NCBI GenBank assembly: GCA_016178705.1
Contig: JACOST010000030.1
Location: forward strand, 186,001-250,000
DNA: 64,000 bases
Reading direction: 5' to 3'
From: Deltaproteobacteria bacterium
Lineage (GTDB): Bacteria > Desulfobacterota > Binatia > HRBIN30 > JACQVA1
Program-made: the position numbers and the translations under genes
The notes under the pieces: model-generated
What the model saw: only the letters and a program-made list of their open reading frames with translations
The model's database searches: none
Told to the model about the DNA's origin: nothing
Shown: positions 42,137 through 52,078 of the stretch, in pieces
Layout of the letters: each line of letters opens with the position of its first letter
How positions within the stretch are numbered: the first letter of the stretch is position 1

Positions 42137-44437
42137 CTAGAACAACGCCAGCTGCTTGCGGCTCTGGACGATGGTGGCGAAGTCGGTGCCGAGGCAACGC
42201 AGAATCGCGTCGGCCACGGGTTCGAGTTGATGCTCGATGTAGTGCGCATAGTCGGGCGGGCCGGTCTCTTCGCCGACCGGCTCGGGGCCGTTGCGGGTGA
42301 CAACGTATTCAACCATGCGGCCAGCCGCCCCGCGTTGCTTGCGCGCCGCCTTTACATGCGCCGGCGTGGTCTTGGTGTACGCCGCGAGGTCCTTGCGGAT
42401 AGCCTTCTTGTACGAGAGCAAGGCGTCGAACGTGCCGGTGCGCAGATCGGCGACGAATTCCTTGATGAACGCGGCCACGGGCTGATCGTGAAAGACGCGC
42501 TGCAGCAACTCGCCTTGAAAACGTTTGCTGACCTCGCTCCAATCGCGGCGGACCGATTCGAGGCCCACAAACTCGATCTTCTCGCGGCCGTTTTCGACGA
42601 GTAAGCCGGCGTAGCGCTTCTTGCTGCCGACCTTGCCGCCGCGCACTTCGGGCAGGAAAAATCGATGATAGAGTTTCTCGAATTCCAGTTCGAGATAACT
42701 CTCGCAGCCAAACTCTTCACGCACCGCGGTCGCCACCGCTGCGCCGATGTCGGCGCGCAGCACTTCGGCGAGCGCCAACGCGCGCGCGGGGTCGGACTCG
42801 TTCGAATGGATGAAGAGCGAATCAGTGTCACCGTAGATCACGTCGTAACCGCGAGCCGCGGCGTGCTCGGCCGCGAATTTGATCAGGTGTTGGCCGGCGT
42901 GCGTGATCGCGTTGGCCACCTCGGGGAAGAACAAACGCGAGGCGCCCGAGCCGAGTACGCCGAACATCGAGTTCATCAGAATCTTGATGGCGTTGGCCTT
43001 CACCACCTGGCCGGCCCGCTTGGCTTGCTCGCGCTCGCTGGCCAAACGGGCAACCAGCGCGGGAAGAATGCCGGGAATGTCGCGCCGAAAATGCGCGCCA
43101 TTCGGCGTGCGGATGTAGTCGCCATCGGCGCGCGGAACACGCACGAAGGTCAACGGATCGAGGTTCAAGCTGCGCACGATGCTCGGGTACAGACTCTTGA
43201 AGTCGAACACCAACACGTTGGTGTAGAGGCCGGGGCGCGATTCCATCACATAGCCGCCGGTGATGCGCGCCTCCTTTTCTTCAGCGCCGACCGACGGCGC
43301 CACCACGCCGCGCTGGCGCAATTCGGCAAGATACAGCGAGTCGACGGAGGCGATTGCGGCGCTGACGCGATCGAGTTGCATGCCGGTCAACAGACTGCGC
43401 TCCACCGCCAGGTCGACCAGGCCGGTGTGGTCGAGAATCGCACTGACCAGCTCCGCATCCTTCAGGTTATAGTTCACCAACAGTTGCGGATCGTGCTCGT
43501 AGGCTTGGCTGATCTGTTCGTGGTGCCGCTCGCCGGCGAACAGCTTGCCGGTGCCGAGGAACGCCTGCGCCGCGGTTTCGAGTTTGTAGTCGTCGAGTCG
43601 AATGAACGCGCCCCGCAGCAGCGACAGCGCATCGAGAACGACGCGCCCGTACGTGACCGCGCGCGACTCCCGCGTGAAGGACGCGTCTTTGCGCAGATTG
43701 AACTCGTCGTCGGAGCGCCCGATGGTGAAGCGGATGCCGTAGCGCCGCGCCGCCCGCGCCAGGAAGGCGAGGTCGAAGTCGACCACGTTCCACCCGGTGA
43801 TGACGTCGGGGTCGAGAAGGTCGACGTATTCGAGAAATCGACGAATCGCGGCCTTCTCCGAATGGACCGGCTCGGCGTGCTCGAACATTTGGTGGCCGAC
43901 GAAGAGAACCCGGCTGAAGTCGCGGGTGTGCAGCGCGATCGAGTACAGTTGCCCTTCGAGGCCAGCCGTCTCGATGTCGATCGACAGCACTTTCAACTTC
44001 GGTTGCCAGTGCGTCGGCTGCAATGTGGGATTGCGGAAGACGTGCCCCACGCGCCCGTGAACCTGCGACGACCCGCTGATTTCAAACGCACCGCGGATGC
44101 CGCGATCAATCAGATAGCGATAGGCGAAGCGCACGTCGGCTTCGAGGCAGACGACGCCACGCTCTTCGAGCCGGTGACGCAGCGGTGGCACGTCGCCCGG
44201 GACGCCGACCGTGACGGTCGCCGCCGGTTCGCCGGTGAGCGTGCGTAGAGGTGACGGTTCGACCGCGACGCCGAGCGCGCGCGCCGCGTCGGCATCGGCC
44301 GTGCGCACGAAGAAGTGCGGCCGGGTGCGGTCGTCGATGATCAGGCACGGCTGGCCCGATTCGAGCACGCCGTACAAGTGAACCTCCGGCACGCCGTTCA
44401 CGACGCGATAGGTCGGGGTGAGAAGAAAGCCGCGCAT
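42137..44437 (-). CDS. polB: DNA polymerase II, family B
   Basis: About 766 residues. Exonuclease motifs: Exo I SIDIETAG, Exo II TGWNVVDFDLAFLARAARRYG region, Exo III YNLKDAELV. Polymerase motifs: A DFKSLYPSIVRS, B KANAIKILMNSMFGVLGS, C YGDTDSLFI. All catalytic acids are present, so a proofreading translesion/restart polymerase of the PolB type is expected. ATG 44437 fits the family N-terminus (RGFLLTPTYRV) and lies 7 nt after a perfect TATAAT with no Shine-Dalgarno. An in-frame GTG at 44458 would put the -10 inside the coding region. Confidence 0.93.
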   Translation of the reverse strand: MRGFLLTPTYRVVNGVPEVHLYGVLESGQPCLIIDDRTRPHFFVRTADADAARALGVAVEPSPLRTLTGEPAATVTVGVPGDVPPLRHRLEERGVVCLEADVRFAYRYLIDRGIRGAFEISGSSQVHGRVGHVFRNPTLQPTHWQPKLKVLSIDIETAGLEGQLYSIALHTRDFSRVLFVGHQMFEHAEPVHSEKAAIRRFLEYVDLLDPDVITGWNVVDFDLAFLARAARRYGIRFTIGRSDDEFNLRKDASFTRESRAVTYGRVVLDALSLLRGAFIRLDDYKLETAAQAFLGTGKLFAGERHHEQISQAYEHDPQLLVNYNLKDAELVSAILDHTGLVDLAVERSLLTGMQLDRVSAAIASVDSLYLAELRQRGVVAPSVGAEEKEARITGGYVMESRPGLYTNVLVFDFKSLYPSIVRSLNLDPLTFVRVPRADGDYIRTPNGAHFRRDIPGILPALVARLASEREQAKRAGQVVKANAIKILMNSMFGVLGSGASRLFFPEVANAITHAGQHLIKFAAEHAAARGYDVIYGDTDSLFIHSNESDPARALALAEVLRADIGAAVATAVREEFGCESYLELEFEKLYHRFFLPEVRGGKVGSKKRYAGLLVENGREKIEFVGLESVRRDWSEVSKRFQGELLQRVFHDQPVAAFIKEFVADLRTGTFDALLSYKKAIRKDLAAYTKTTPAHVKAARKQRGAAGRMVEYVVTRNGPEPVGEETGPPDYAHYIEHQLEPVADAILRCLGTDFATIVQSRKQLALF

Positions 44438-44444
44438 TGCGGCG

Positions 44445-44450
44445 ATTATA
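44445..44450 (-). promoter_or_regulatory. consensus -10 TATAAT of polB, leaderless
   Basis: Reading the minus strand, TATAAT is followed by seven bases and then the ATG of polB. No clear -35 was found 16-18 nt upstream. Confidence 0.55.
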
Positions 44451-44531
44451 GAGTGCACCAGGCGCTGTGCATACCGTGCGAGCCGTTCAGCCGCCGCTTC
44501 GGGTCGTTGGAACCAGCCCTCTAGACTGAGA

Positions 44532-44551
44532 GTTCTAGAACAACTATTCTA
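44532..44551 (+). promoter_or_regulatory. putative TetR autoregulatory operator and -10
   Basis: GTTCTAGAAC (44532-44541) is a perfect 10-bp palindrome, and TAGAA-N6-TTCTA (44536-44551) overlaps the -10-like TATTCT (44545-44550). ATG of the TetR gene follows 8 nt after the -10. Operator overlap with the promoter suggests autorepression. Confidence 0.5.
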
Positions 44552-44558
44552 CGCGACG

Positions 44559-45290
44559 ATGCGTGGAGCAACGGCGGTCCGCCTCTCAACCAAGCGCAGC
44601 GAGTCGCGTGAGCTGACCCGCGCGCGCCTGCTCGCGGTCGGTCGTGAGGCATTCGGGCGCAAAGGCCTCGCGGGCGTCAGTCTCACCGAAGACATCCTGC
44701 GACCGGCGGGTGTGTCGGTGGGCTCGTTCTACCATCAATTCGGCGACAAGACGGATCTGTTCCTGGCGGTGCTCCGACAGCACACCGACGCCTTCCAAGC
44801 GATGATCCGCGAGGCCCATACGCCGCGCAGCGGTCGCACCCCGGCGGACGTCGCCCGCCATTCGTACGAGACCACCTTCCGGGTCGCTGAAGAAAACGGC
44901 GACCTCTTCCGCATCTTCGTGCGCGAACGCGAGAGCGACGACAAACGCGTGCGCGCGTATCTGCAAGATACTCATCGGGACTGGATTGCGCGCCTGGCTG
45001 AGGACTATCGACATCTCGGTCTCGCGCCCGGCCACAGTTCCGCGGCGGAGTTGGCAGCTGAGCTGATCTCGGCGCTAACCGTGGGCACTGTGCTGCGTTA
45101 CCTCGAGCTTCCCCCGCACGAGCGCGCGGCACAGCGCCCACATCTCATTCTCGGCTTGGTGCAATTCACACTCGGCGGTGTCCCCGCCTTGATGACGGCG
45201 CGCCGCACCAAAACCACGCGGCGACCGCCGAGTGCCCTCACCCCAACCCTCCCCCAAAGGGTGAGGGACAAGCATCGAAGGAGAGCGTGA
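44559..45290 (+). CDS. TetR/AcrR family regulator
   Basis: About 243 residues. An N-terminal TetR helix-turn-helix: TRARLLAVGREAFGRKGLAGVSLTEDI, then AGVSVGSFYHQFGDKTDLFLAVL, the standard recognition-helix pattern. The helical ligand domain follows. The last ~20 residues are encoded by a repetitive CCCTCACCC...GGGTGAGGG palindrome and are probably not functional, a sign that a repeat has extended the reading frame. One-base overlap (TGATG) with the flavin oxidoreductase gene, which it most likely controls. Confidence 0.85.
   Translation: MRGATAVRLSTKRSESRELTRARLLAVGREAFGRKGLAGVSLTEDILRPAGVSVGSFYHQFGDKTDLFLAVLRQHTDAFQAMIREAHTPRSGRTPADVARHSYETTFRVAEENGDLFRIFVRERESDDKRVRAYLQDTHRDWIARLAEDYRHLGLAPGHSSAAELAAELISALTVGTVLRYLELPPHERAAQRPHLILGLVQFTLGGVPALMTARRTKTTRRPPSALTPTLPQRVRDKHRRRA
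45235..45267. repeat. REP-like palindrome CCCTCACCC...GGGTGAGGG
   Basis: Arms 45235-45243 and 45259-45267 are exact complements. It lies within the 3' end of the TetR coding frame. The CCCTCACCCCAACCCTC theme recurs at 49692-49728 inside the oxoprolinase gene. Confidence 0.7.
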
Positions 45291-46552
45291 TGCAATTCGG
45301 CATTTTCTACGAACACCAACTCCCGCGCCCGTGGAACGATGGCGACGAGCACAAGCTCTTCAAGGATGCGCTCGATCAAGTCGAGTTGGCCGACCGGCTC
45401 GGGATCGACTTCGCCTGGGAAGTCGAACATCACTTTCTCGAAGAGTACTCGCACTCCTCCGCCCCCGAAGTCTTCCTCGCCGCATGCAGTCAGCGCACCA
45501 AACGGATTCGCTTGGGCCACGGCATCACCCTCATGCCGCCGAACTACAATCATCCGGCGCGCGTCGCCGAGCGCATCGCGACGCTCGATCTGGTCAGCGA
45601 CGGCCGCGTCGAGTGGGGCACCGGCGAGTCGAGCGCGCGCCTCGAACTCGAAGGCTTCGGCATCGACTACATGGAGAAGCGCGACATGTGGTTGGAGGCG
45701 GTGCGGGAGACCGCCAAGATGATCGCCTCCAATCCCTATCCCGGCTATGAGGGTAAATACTTCTCGATGCCGCACCGCAACATCGTGCCGAAGCCGGTGC
45801 AGAAACCGCACCCACCGCTGTGGGTGGCGTGTTCGAATCGCGACACCATCAAGATGGCCGCGCGCCTCGGCATCGGCGCGTTGACGTTCGCCTTCGTCGA
45901 TCCGAGTGAAGCGAAGTACTGGGTCGACGAGTACTACATCACGTTCAAGAACGAGTGCGAGCCCATCGGCCGCACCGTGAATCCCAACATCGCCATGGTC
46001 ACCGGCCTTATGTGCCACGAAGACAGCAACGAGGCGCTGCGCCGCGGTCTCGAAGGATTCCGCTTCTTCGGCTACGCGCTCAGCCACTACTACGTCACCG
46101 GCACGCACGCGCCCGGCCGGTTCAACGTGTGGGATGACTTCAAGCGGGCCTCCAATCCCGCCACCTGGGGCGGGCCCACCGGGGCCATTGGCAGCCCCGA
46201 CGAAGTGCGCGCCTCGATGCAGCAGTATGAGGACATCGGCGTCGACCAGGTGATCTTCATTCAGCAGGGCGGCAACAACCGCCACGAACACATCTGCGAA
46301 GCGCTCGAACTGTTCAACCGGCGCGTGCAGCCCGGCTTCAAAGAGCGCCACGATGCGCGCGCCCAACGCAAGGCGGCGGAATTGGCGCCCTACATCGAGA
46401 AGGCGATGCAGAAGATCCCGCCGCTGCCTGAGATGAAGACCGTTCCCCAAGTCGAGTCGTACCCGGTGCTCATGCAGCGCTTGGGCGCCCAGGTCGACGA
46501 CACCACCATCGGTAAGAAGCTATCGGCGTCGGTCGCGGGAGCAACCTCCTAA
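45290..46552 (+). CDS. LLM-class (luciferase-like) flavin-dependent oxidoreductase
   Basis: About 420 residues. Starts QFGIFYEHQLPRPW; LADRLGIDFAWEVEHHFLEEYSHSSAPEVFLAA and TKRIRLGHGI are the bacterial luciferase-like TIM-barrel hallmarks, followed by RVAERIATLDLVSDGRVEWGTG. Uses reduced FMN or F420 supplied by another enzyme; the substrate is unknown. The ATG at 45290 shares its A with the TetR stop and has AAGGAGAG upstream. Likely induced when the TetR ligand is present, consistent with xenobiotic or alkane/aromatic oxidation, but this is inference. Confidence 0.85.
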   Translation: MQFGIFYEHQLPRPWNDGDEHKLFKDALDQVELADRLGIDFAWEVEHHFLEEYSHSSAPEVFLAACSQRTKRIRLGHGITLMPPNYNHPARVAERIATLDLVSDGRVEWGTGESSARLELEGFGIDYMEKRDMWLEAVRETAKMIASNPYPGYEGKYFSMPHRNIVPKPVQKPHPPLWVACSNRDTIKMAARLGIGALTFAFVDPSEAKYWVDEYYITFKNECEPIGRTVNPNIAMVTGLMCHEDSNEALRRGLEGFRFFGYALSHYYVTGTHAPGRFNVWDDFKRASNPATWGGPTGAIGSPDEVRASMQQYEDIGVDQVIFIQQGGNNRHEHICEALELFNRRVQPGFKERHDARAQRKAAELAPYIEKAMQKIPPLPEMKTVPQVESYPVLMQRLGAQVDDTTIGKKLSASVAGATS

Positions 46553-46876
46553 CCGCCATCACCCCGCAATCTTGATCGCGGTTGTACGTTGATCGGTCGG
46601 AGCCAGGCGAGCGGCTCCGACAGATCTTGCACCAAAACACTCTGCGCCGCCCGACCTCGCTCGACTTAGCTGTCACTCACACGTCGAATCCGGTGCCGCG
46701 AAATGTCCATTCACGTCACATTGAGCCGGCATGGCGTGAGGCCGGAGCTGACGATGCCGTGGTATGTGCCTTGCTTTGTACCTGGTTGTGGGCTCTTGCC
46801 GACAATCACTGCTGCCCCCGTCGGCGATCGATGCCACTCGGGTTGCGAGAGAGAGTGAGCGAATCAACCCGACCCC
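46553..46876. other. 324-nt intergenic region with one hairpin
   Basis: No convincing gene on either strand. GTCGGAGCC (46596-46604) and GGCTCCGAC (46613-46621) form a perfect 9-bp stem with an 8-nt loop, 44 nt past the oxidoreductase stop, and may mark the transcript end; no T-run follows. The remainder must hold the promoter of the zinc-ribbon/receiver gene, but I could not identify it with confidence. Confidence 0.5.
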
Positions 46877-48082
46877 ATGAGTTGCCTGTCCTGTGGCCAA
46901 GACAATCCATCCGATGCCGCCTTCTGCGGTGAGTGCGGCAACGACCTCACCGCCGTGCCGGTTTGCGGTGGTTGCGGCCGATCGAATGTACGAGGCGCCC
47001 GTTTCTGCCACGGCTGCGGCGCTGCGGTGACCGCACCGGCTCCGCGCCCTGCCGCCGAGGAAACGGAATCGGAAACGGCAGCTCTCGTGCGCCGAGTGGC
47101 GGCGTTGGAGACCGACCTGACCGATGTCGCGGCGGAAGTCGCCGGGCTCAATTCGCTCAAGGAGCAGTTGCAGGACGCGCTCGATGGCTTGCGTCGGCGC
47201 GCGGGCGCGGCCAAGCCAGCTCAACCGGCGCCGAGCGCGGAGCCGGGTGTCCCCTCCCGCGCCGAACCGCCCCCGCCGCCTCGCTTGGTCGCCGTATCTC
47301 CTGACCCCGCGCCGCACGTCGTCGCGGCACCAAACACGAACGGCGAGCGTCTCACGATCTTGCACGTCGAGGACCAGCCGCCCTTGCAGGATGTTGTGCG
47401 TGCCGTGGTCGAGAAGTTCAACTACGCGCGCTACAGCGTGGTGCGCGAGCCGCTCAATGGGACTTCCGGCGGCCGGCGTCTGCTGGCGATCAACCTACTC
47501 GCTCAAAGCGCAGACCCACTGGCGACGCTCGCAAACTCGACGGCCTGGGGCATCGAGAATCCGTGGGCGCTGGCGTACTGCGCAGACGGCGCGCGCGGTT
47601 TGATACTCGGCATGGTGGATTTCTTCCCACCGCCCTTTGAACCCAATCTGTGCGTGACGCGGTTGCTCGAACGCCCGAGCGCGTCGCAGCGACTGCTGGT
47701 GGTGAGTGACGCGCTCGATCTCACGACCGAACTGCGCAGCATTCTGACGCGTCTCGGCTGTGCAACTTCCGTAGCGTTCGACGGCAAGCAGGCTCTCGGT
47801 CTCGTGCCGATGGTGCGGCCCGATGTGATTTTAGTCGACCTCAATCTCCCCAAAGGCGACGCGTTCCGCGTGATCAGTCGCGTCCGCGCCGATCCCGCCA
47901 ACGTCGCCGTGACATTCGCGCTGATGTGGCAGAGCACGCTCAACCTGGTTGAGTTCCGGCAGCAAGTCATGCGCGCGGCGCGCGAGTTTCCGTTCTCCGG
48001 CGACGACCTGCGCCGCGCGGTGGGCCGCGAGTTCGGTCCCGGCGGCGCGGCGTACTTCAACCCCAACGCGAAGGCCGCGTAA
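46877..48082 (+). CDS. double zinc ribbon plus coiled coil plus receiver-like domains
   Basis: 401 residues. Two C-x2-C/C-x2-C zinc ribbons at the N-terminus (C3, C6, C17, C20 and C30, C33, C44, C47), a short coiled coil (about 75-105), and a Pro-rich linker. Two receiver-like regions follow: one from LTILHVEDQPP (acidic pair partly kept, phospho-Asp position not clear), one from RLLVVSDALDL with a normal VDLNLPKGD phosphoacceptor strand. The combination suggests a signalling scaffold rather than a DNA-binding response regulator, since no output domain is seen. The ribosome-binding site is poor. Convergent with the oxoprolinase gene, 8 nt apart. Confidence 0.7.
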   Translation: MSCLSCGQDNPSDAAFCGECGNDLTAVPVCGGCGRSNVRGARFCHGCGAAVTAPAPRPAAEETESETAALVRRVAALETDLTDVAAEVAGLNSLKEQLQDALDGLRRRAGAAKPAQPAPSAEPGVPSRAEPPPPPRLVAVSPDPAPHVVAAPNTNGERLTILHVEDQPPLQDVVRAVVEKFNYARYSVVREPLNGTSGGRRLLAINLLAQSADPLATLANSTAWGIENPWALAYCADGARGLILGMVDFFPPPFEPNLCVTRLLERPSASQRLLVVSDALDLTTELRSILTRLGCATSVAFDGKQALGLVPMVRPDVILVDLNLPKGDAFRVISRVRADPANVAVTFALMWQSTLNLVEFRQQVMRAAREFPFSGDDLRRAVGREFGPGGAAYFNPNAKAA

Positions 48083-48090
48083 CCTCTTCT

Positions 48091-51000
48091 TCACCCCCGT
48101 CCGTACCCACCACCGCCAGGGGTTTCGATCAACACGACATCACCAGGCTCGACGTGGATCTGCGCGGCCCAGCCTAGCTCTTGCCAATCCGCTGCGTCCG
48201 CACGGCGCAGACGATTGCGGCCGCGTGCACCGGGCGCGCCGCCTGCCATGCCGTACGGCGCGGATGTTCGCCGGCCGGTGAGCAGCGACACTTCCAGCGG
48301 CGCGAGGAATTCGATCTTGCGCACGATGCCGTCGCCGCCGCGATGACACCCCGCACCACCCGAGTTCCGCCGGATCGCGAAACGGCGCAGCCGCACCGGA
48401 TAACGGGCTTCCAACACCTCCGGGTCGGTCAGCCGCGTATTGGTCATGTGGGTGTGGATCGCGTCGGCACCGTCGAAGCCGGCACCCGCGCCCGCTCCGC
48501 CACCAATGGTCTCGTAGTAACCGAATCGGTTGGATCCAAAAGTCAGATTGTTCATCGTCCCTTGACTCGCCGCCACGGTACCGAGCGCGCCGAAGATTAC
48601 ATCGACCACGCGCTGACTGGTCTCGACGTTGCCGCCGCCGACCGCGGCGCAGCGCGCCGGATCTTCATGCGCCGGCGGATTGAGCAGACAGCCCAACGGC
48701 ACGATCAGCGACACCGGCGCGAGCACTCCGGCGTTCAGCGGAATATCCGCGGGTTCACCGAGCGCCGCATCAATCAGGCAACGAAAGCAATACAGCACGG
48801 CGCTCTTCACTATCGCGACGTTGGCGTTGAGGTTGCCGTCGATCACGGGTCCGGTGCCTGTAAAGTCCACAGTCGCCTCGCCGCCGCGCGCGCCGTGGCG
48901 AATCGTAATGATGACCGTAATCGGCGAGCCGTCGTCGAGTTGATCAGTGAAACCGTGCACCCCAGGCGGCAGTCGAGCCAACGCCGCGCGCATCTTCGCC
49001 TCGGCGAGCTGCTGCATGTGCCCCATGTACGCGGTCACGGTCGCGAGTCCGTAGCGCTCGACCAGCGCGAGGAGTTGCTGCACCCCGGTCTGATTCGCCG
49101 CGGCCTGTGCATTGATGTCGGCGACGTTCTCATCCACCGCGCGTGATGGGTACGGCCCGGAGCTGAGCAACTCACGGAGCGCCGCTTCGCTGGAGCGCTC
49201 GCCCTGCACCAGCCGGAAGTGGCGGATGACCACGCCCTCCTCCGCCAGCGTGCGCGAGAATGGCGGCATCGATCCCGGCACGATGCCGCCAATCTCCGCA
49301 TGGTGTGCACGACTCACGGTGAAGAACAGCAGACCGCGCCCCGCCTCGTCGAACACCGGCGTGACGACGGTCACGTCAGGCAAGTGACTGCCGCCACGAT
49401 ACGGGTCATTGGTAACCAGCACGTCGCCCGGCCGCAGGTCGGGGAAGCTGTCGATGAGCGCCTTCACGCAGTCGCTCATTGCGCCTAAGTGAACGGGGAT
49501 GTGCGGGGCGTTGACCACCAGTTCGCCGGCCGCAGTGAAAATCGCGCAGGAGAAATCCAGTCGCTCCTTGACGTTGGTCGAGAGCGACGTGCGCTGCAGC
49601 GTCGCGCCCATCTGTTCAGCGATCGCGGTGAATCGGTTGTTGAACAGTTCAAGCGTGATCGCGTCGGGTGTCTCGACGTTCCGGCCGTCTGCTCCCTCTC
49701 CCTCTCGGAGAGGGTTGGGGTGAGGGCGCACGCGGACGAGACTGTCGGTGAGGACGATGTTATCACGCTCACTGACCTCCGCCGTCCAACCCGGCTCAAC
49801 GACGATAGTGCTGATCGGCTCGACGACGATGGCCGGGCCATCGATGGAGTCGCCGGCGTGCAATGCGGCGCGCTCGAACACCGCCGTGTCGTGCCACGCG
49901 CCATCGAAGAACGTGCGCATCATCTGCGACGGTTGCGGGCGGCGCGGCGTGACCGGACGCGTTGCATCCGGCGGCTTCGGCGTTTCGCCGGTGACCTCGA
50001 CGCGCGCGGCGACGATCTCGATGCCACGCCCCGCAAACATGAAGCCGTAGCGCTGCCGGTGCCGCCGCTCGAACGCTGCCGCGTAGTCGTCATCATTCGG
50101 CCGCGGTACCGTGATCTCGCTGCTCTGCCCGGCGTAACGCAGATCGAGCGAGCGAGCCGCGGTGATCGCGTCGGCGGCGACGCCTTCGGCGCGCACCGCC
50201 CCACGCAGCTCGTCTTCTGTTGCACGAAACGTCGGCTCGATAGCGGCAAGGGTCTCTTCACCGTACGCCTGACTCACATCGCGCGCGGAGAGCCGCTTCA
50301 CATCCGCCATGCCGATGCCGAACGCGCTCAGCACGCCCGCGTACGGGTGCAGCAGCACGCGCCGGATGCCCAACTCGCGCGCGATGGCGCAGGCGTGTTG
50401 TGCGCCCGCACCGCCGAAACTGACCAGCACGTACTCGCGCACGTCGTAGCCGCGCGCCAGTGAGACTTTGCGAATCGCCGCCGCCATGTTGGCGTTGGCA
50501 ATCGTGACGAAGCCGGCAGCGAGGGCGTCGCGGCTGTAGCGCTGACCGGTGGCCTGCTCGATCGCGGCGATCAATGCGTCGAGGCGCCGTTCGACGGCCG
50601 CGCGATCAAGCGGAAACGCGAAGTGATCGGGAAGAATCCGGCCGAGAAGAAGATTCGCGTCGGTGATCGCCAGCGGCCCGCCACGCCCGTAGCACGCCGG
50701 ACCGGGATCAGCGCCGGCGCTGCGCGGGCCGACGACCGGCTTCTGGCCGTCGAACCAACACAGCGAGCCGCCGCCCGCGGCGACTGTTTCGATTGCCAGC
50801 ATCGGCGCAACGATGCGCACCCCCGCGTCCGACTCGGGATCGTTCACTTCCATTTCGAAGCGCCGCTCGTACTCGCCATCGAAGCGGCTGACATCGGTGC
50901 TCGTGCCCCCCATGTCGAAGCCGATGGCGTGCGTGAACCCCGCCCGCCGAGCAACGAAGGCTTGGCCGACGACACCGCCGGCCGGCCCCGACAGAACGCT

Positions 51001-52020
51001 GTCCTTGCCGACGAACTGCGCCGCGTCGATCAAGCCACCGGCGCTCGTCATCAGTTTCAGCGTCGCGTTGTCGGGCAGCCTGGCGCGAATCTCAGCGACA
51101 TACGCGCGGACAATTGGGGTGAGGTAGGCATCGACCACAGTGGTGTCGCCGCGAGCCACGATCTTCTGCAGCGGCGACAGCCGTGATGACAGCGAGATCT
51201 GCGTGAAGCCGATCTCACGCGCGATCGCATCGATCGCGATTTCGTGGATCGGATTGCGATACGAGTGCAGCAGGCAGACCGCGAGAGCATCGATCCCGCG
51301 CCCTCGCACGTCGGCCAGCGCGGCGCGCACGGCAGAGTGATCGATCGCGCTGAGCACCGTGCCGGCCGCGTCGAGACGTTCATCGACTTCAATTACCTCG
51401 CGGTAGAGATCGGCCGGTTTGCGGATGTGCAGGTCGAAGAGACGCGGCCGGTTCTGTTCGGCGATCCGGAGTACGTCAGCAAAGCCGCGCGTCGTCACCA
51501 ATGCCACCGGCGCCCCCTGCCGTTCGAGCAACGCGTTGGTGCCACGCGTCGTGCCGAGCTTGACGATGACGCGGCCGATTGTGTCGTCGAGCCGCTTGCC
51601 CATCAACCAGCGAATGCCGGTGATCGGCGCCGGCTCGCCCGAGCGCAACTCGTAGCGCGTGCCCGGCATCGGCGCGACCGCGAGCGGCGGATCGAGGCGT
51701 AGCGTTCCGCTGTGGCAATCAAAGCCGACAACGCGTGAGGGACTGTCATCCTGAGCCGCAGGCGAACGATCTCTCGGCGCATCGGCCGACGGCGTCACCG
51801 TCAGCCGATAGCCAACGAAGAACTCCGCCGGATCGCTGCGTCGTTGCCGGTCAACGATGCACTCGCGCGTCGACCCCGCCCCCACCTCGCCCGTGTACCC
51901 GCCGCTGCTCAGCAGCTTGTGCGTGCGAATTGTTCCGTCGAGTGCGCGCGCAACGCAGTCGGTGAACGTGCCGCCAACGTCGATCCAAAACTCCTCCGCG
52001 TCTGTGCGATCGCCCGGCAT
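48091..52020 (-). CDS. 5-oxoprolinase / hydantoinase, fused A and B domains
   Basis: 1309 residues, the length of fused OPLAH-type enzymes. The N-terminal hydantoinase-A half has [26 protein letters not shown] and [14 protein letters not shown]. The C-terminal hydantoinase-B half has [43 protein letters not shown] and [17 protein letters not shown]. Family reaction: ATP-driven opening of 5-oxoproline or related cyclic amides. Two stretches are out of place: the A/B junction contains [12 protein letters not shown] encoded by a REP-like palindrome, and near residue 80 about a dozen residues come from another repeat. Both keep the frame, so the protein may still fold. Confidence 0.88.
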   Translation of the reverse strand: MPGDRTDAEEFWIDVGGTFTDCVARALDGTIRTHKLLSSGGYTGEVGAGSTRECIVDRQRRSDPAEFFVGYRLTVTPSADAPRDRSPAAQDDSPSRVVGFDCHSGTLRLDPPLAVAPMPGTRYELRSGEPAPITGIRWLMGKRLDDTIGRVIVKLGTTRGTNALLERQGAPVALVTTRGFADVLRIAEQNRPRLFDLHIRKPADLYREVIEVDERLDAAGTVLSAIDHSAVRAALADVRGRGIDALAVCLLHSYRNPIHEIAIDAIAREIGFTQISLSSRLSPLQKIVARGDTTVVDAYLTPIVRAYVAEIRARLPDNATLKLMTSAGGLIDAAQFVGKDSVLSGPAGGVVGQAFVARRAGFTHAIGFDMGGTSTDVSRFDGEYERRFEMEVNDPESDAGVRIVAPMLAIETVAAGGGSLCWFDGQKPVVGPRSAGADPGPACYGRGGPLAITDANLLLGRILPDHFAFPLDRAAVERRLDALIAAIEQATGQRYSRDALAAGFVTIANANMAAAIRKVSLARGYDVREYVLVSFGGAGAQHACAIARELGIRRVLLHPYAGVLSAFGIGMADVKRLSARDVSQAYGEETLAAIEPTFRATEDELRGAVRAEGVAADAITAARSLDLRYAGQSSEITVPRPNDDDYAAAFERRHRQRYGFMFAGRGIEIVAARVEVTGETPKPPDATRPVTPRRPQPSQMMRTFFDGAWHDTAVFERAALHAGDSIDGPAIVVEPISTIVVEPGWTAEVSERDNIVLTDSLVRVRPHPNPLREGEGADGRNVETPDAITLELFNNRFTAIAEQMGATLQRTSLSTNVKERLDFSCAIFTAAGELVVNAPHIPVHLGAMSDCVKALIDSFPDLRPGDVLVTNDPYRGGSHLPDVTVVTPVFDEAGRGLLFFTVSRAHHAEIGGIVPGSMPPFSRTLAEEGVVIRHFRLVQGERSSEAALRELLSSGPYPSRAVDENVADINAQAAANQTGVQQLLALVERYGLATVTAYMGHMQQLAEAKMRAALARLPPGVHGFTDQLDDGSPITVIITIRHGARGGEATVDFTGTGPVIDGNLNANVAIVKSAVLYCFRCLIDAALGEPADIPLNAGVLAPVSLIVPLGCLLNPPAHEDPARCAAVGGGNVETSQRVVDVIFGALGTVAASQGTMNNLTFGSNRFGYYETIGGGAGAGAGFDGADAIHTHMTNTRLTDPEVLEARYPVRLRRFAIRRNSGGAGCHRGGDGIVRKIEFLAPLEVSLLTGRRTSAPYGMAGGAPGARGRNRLRRADAADWQELGWAAQIHVEPGDVVLIETPGGGGYGRG
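49692..49728. repeat. REP-like element inside the oxoprolinase gene
   Basis: CTCCCTCTCCCTCTCGGAGA, then GGGTTGGGGTGAGGG. Its CCCTCTC/GAGAGGG core pairs around one base. It encodes the odd peptide [12 protein letters not shown] at the junction of the A and B halves. Confidence 0.7.
51742..51776. repeat. TGTCATCCTGAG-type repeat inside the oxoprolinase gene
   Basis: CTGTCATCCTGAGCCGCAGG followed by CGAACGATCTCTCGG. It resembles the 'TGTCATCCTGAG...CGAAGGATCTC' interspersed element I recall from several bacterial genomes. It translates as an Asp/Ser/Pro-rich insertion in the hydantoinase-A half. Confidence 0.5.
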
Positions 52021-52078
52021 GGCTCACCGTTATGCCGCACGTTGCTTTGGTTCAAGCCCGAGTGGCATGGTGCGCGAC

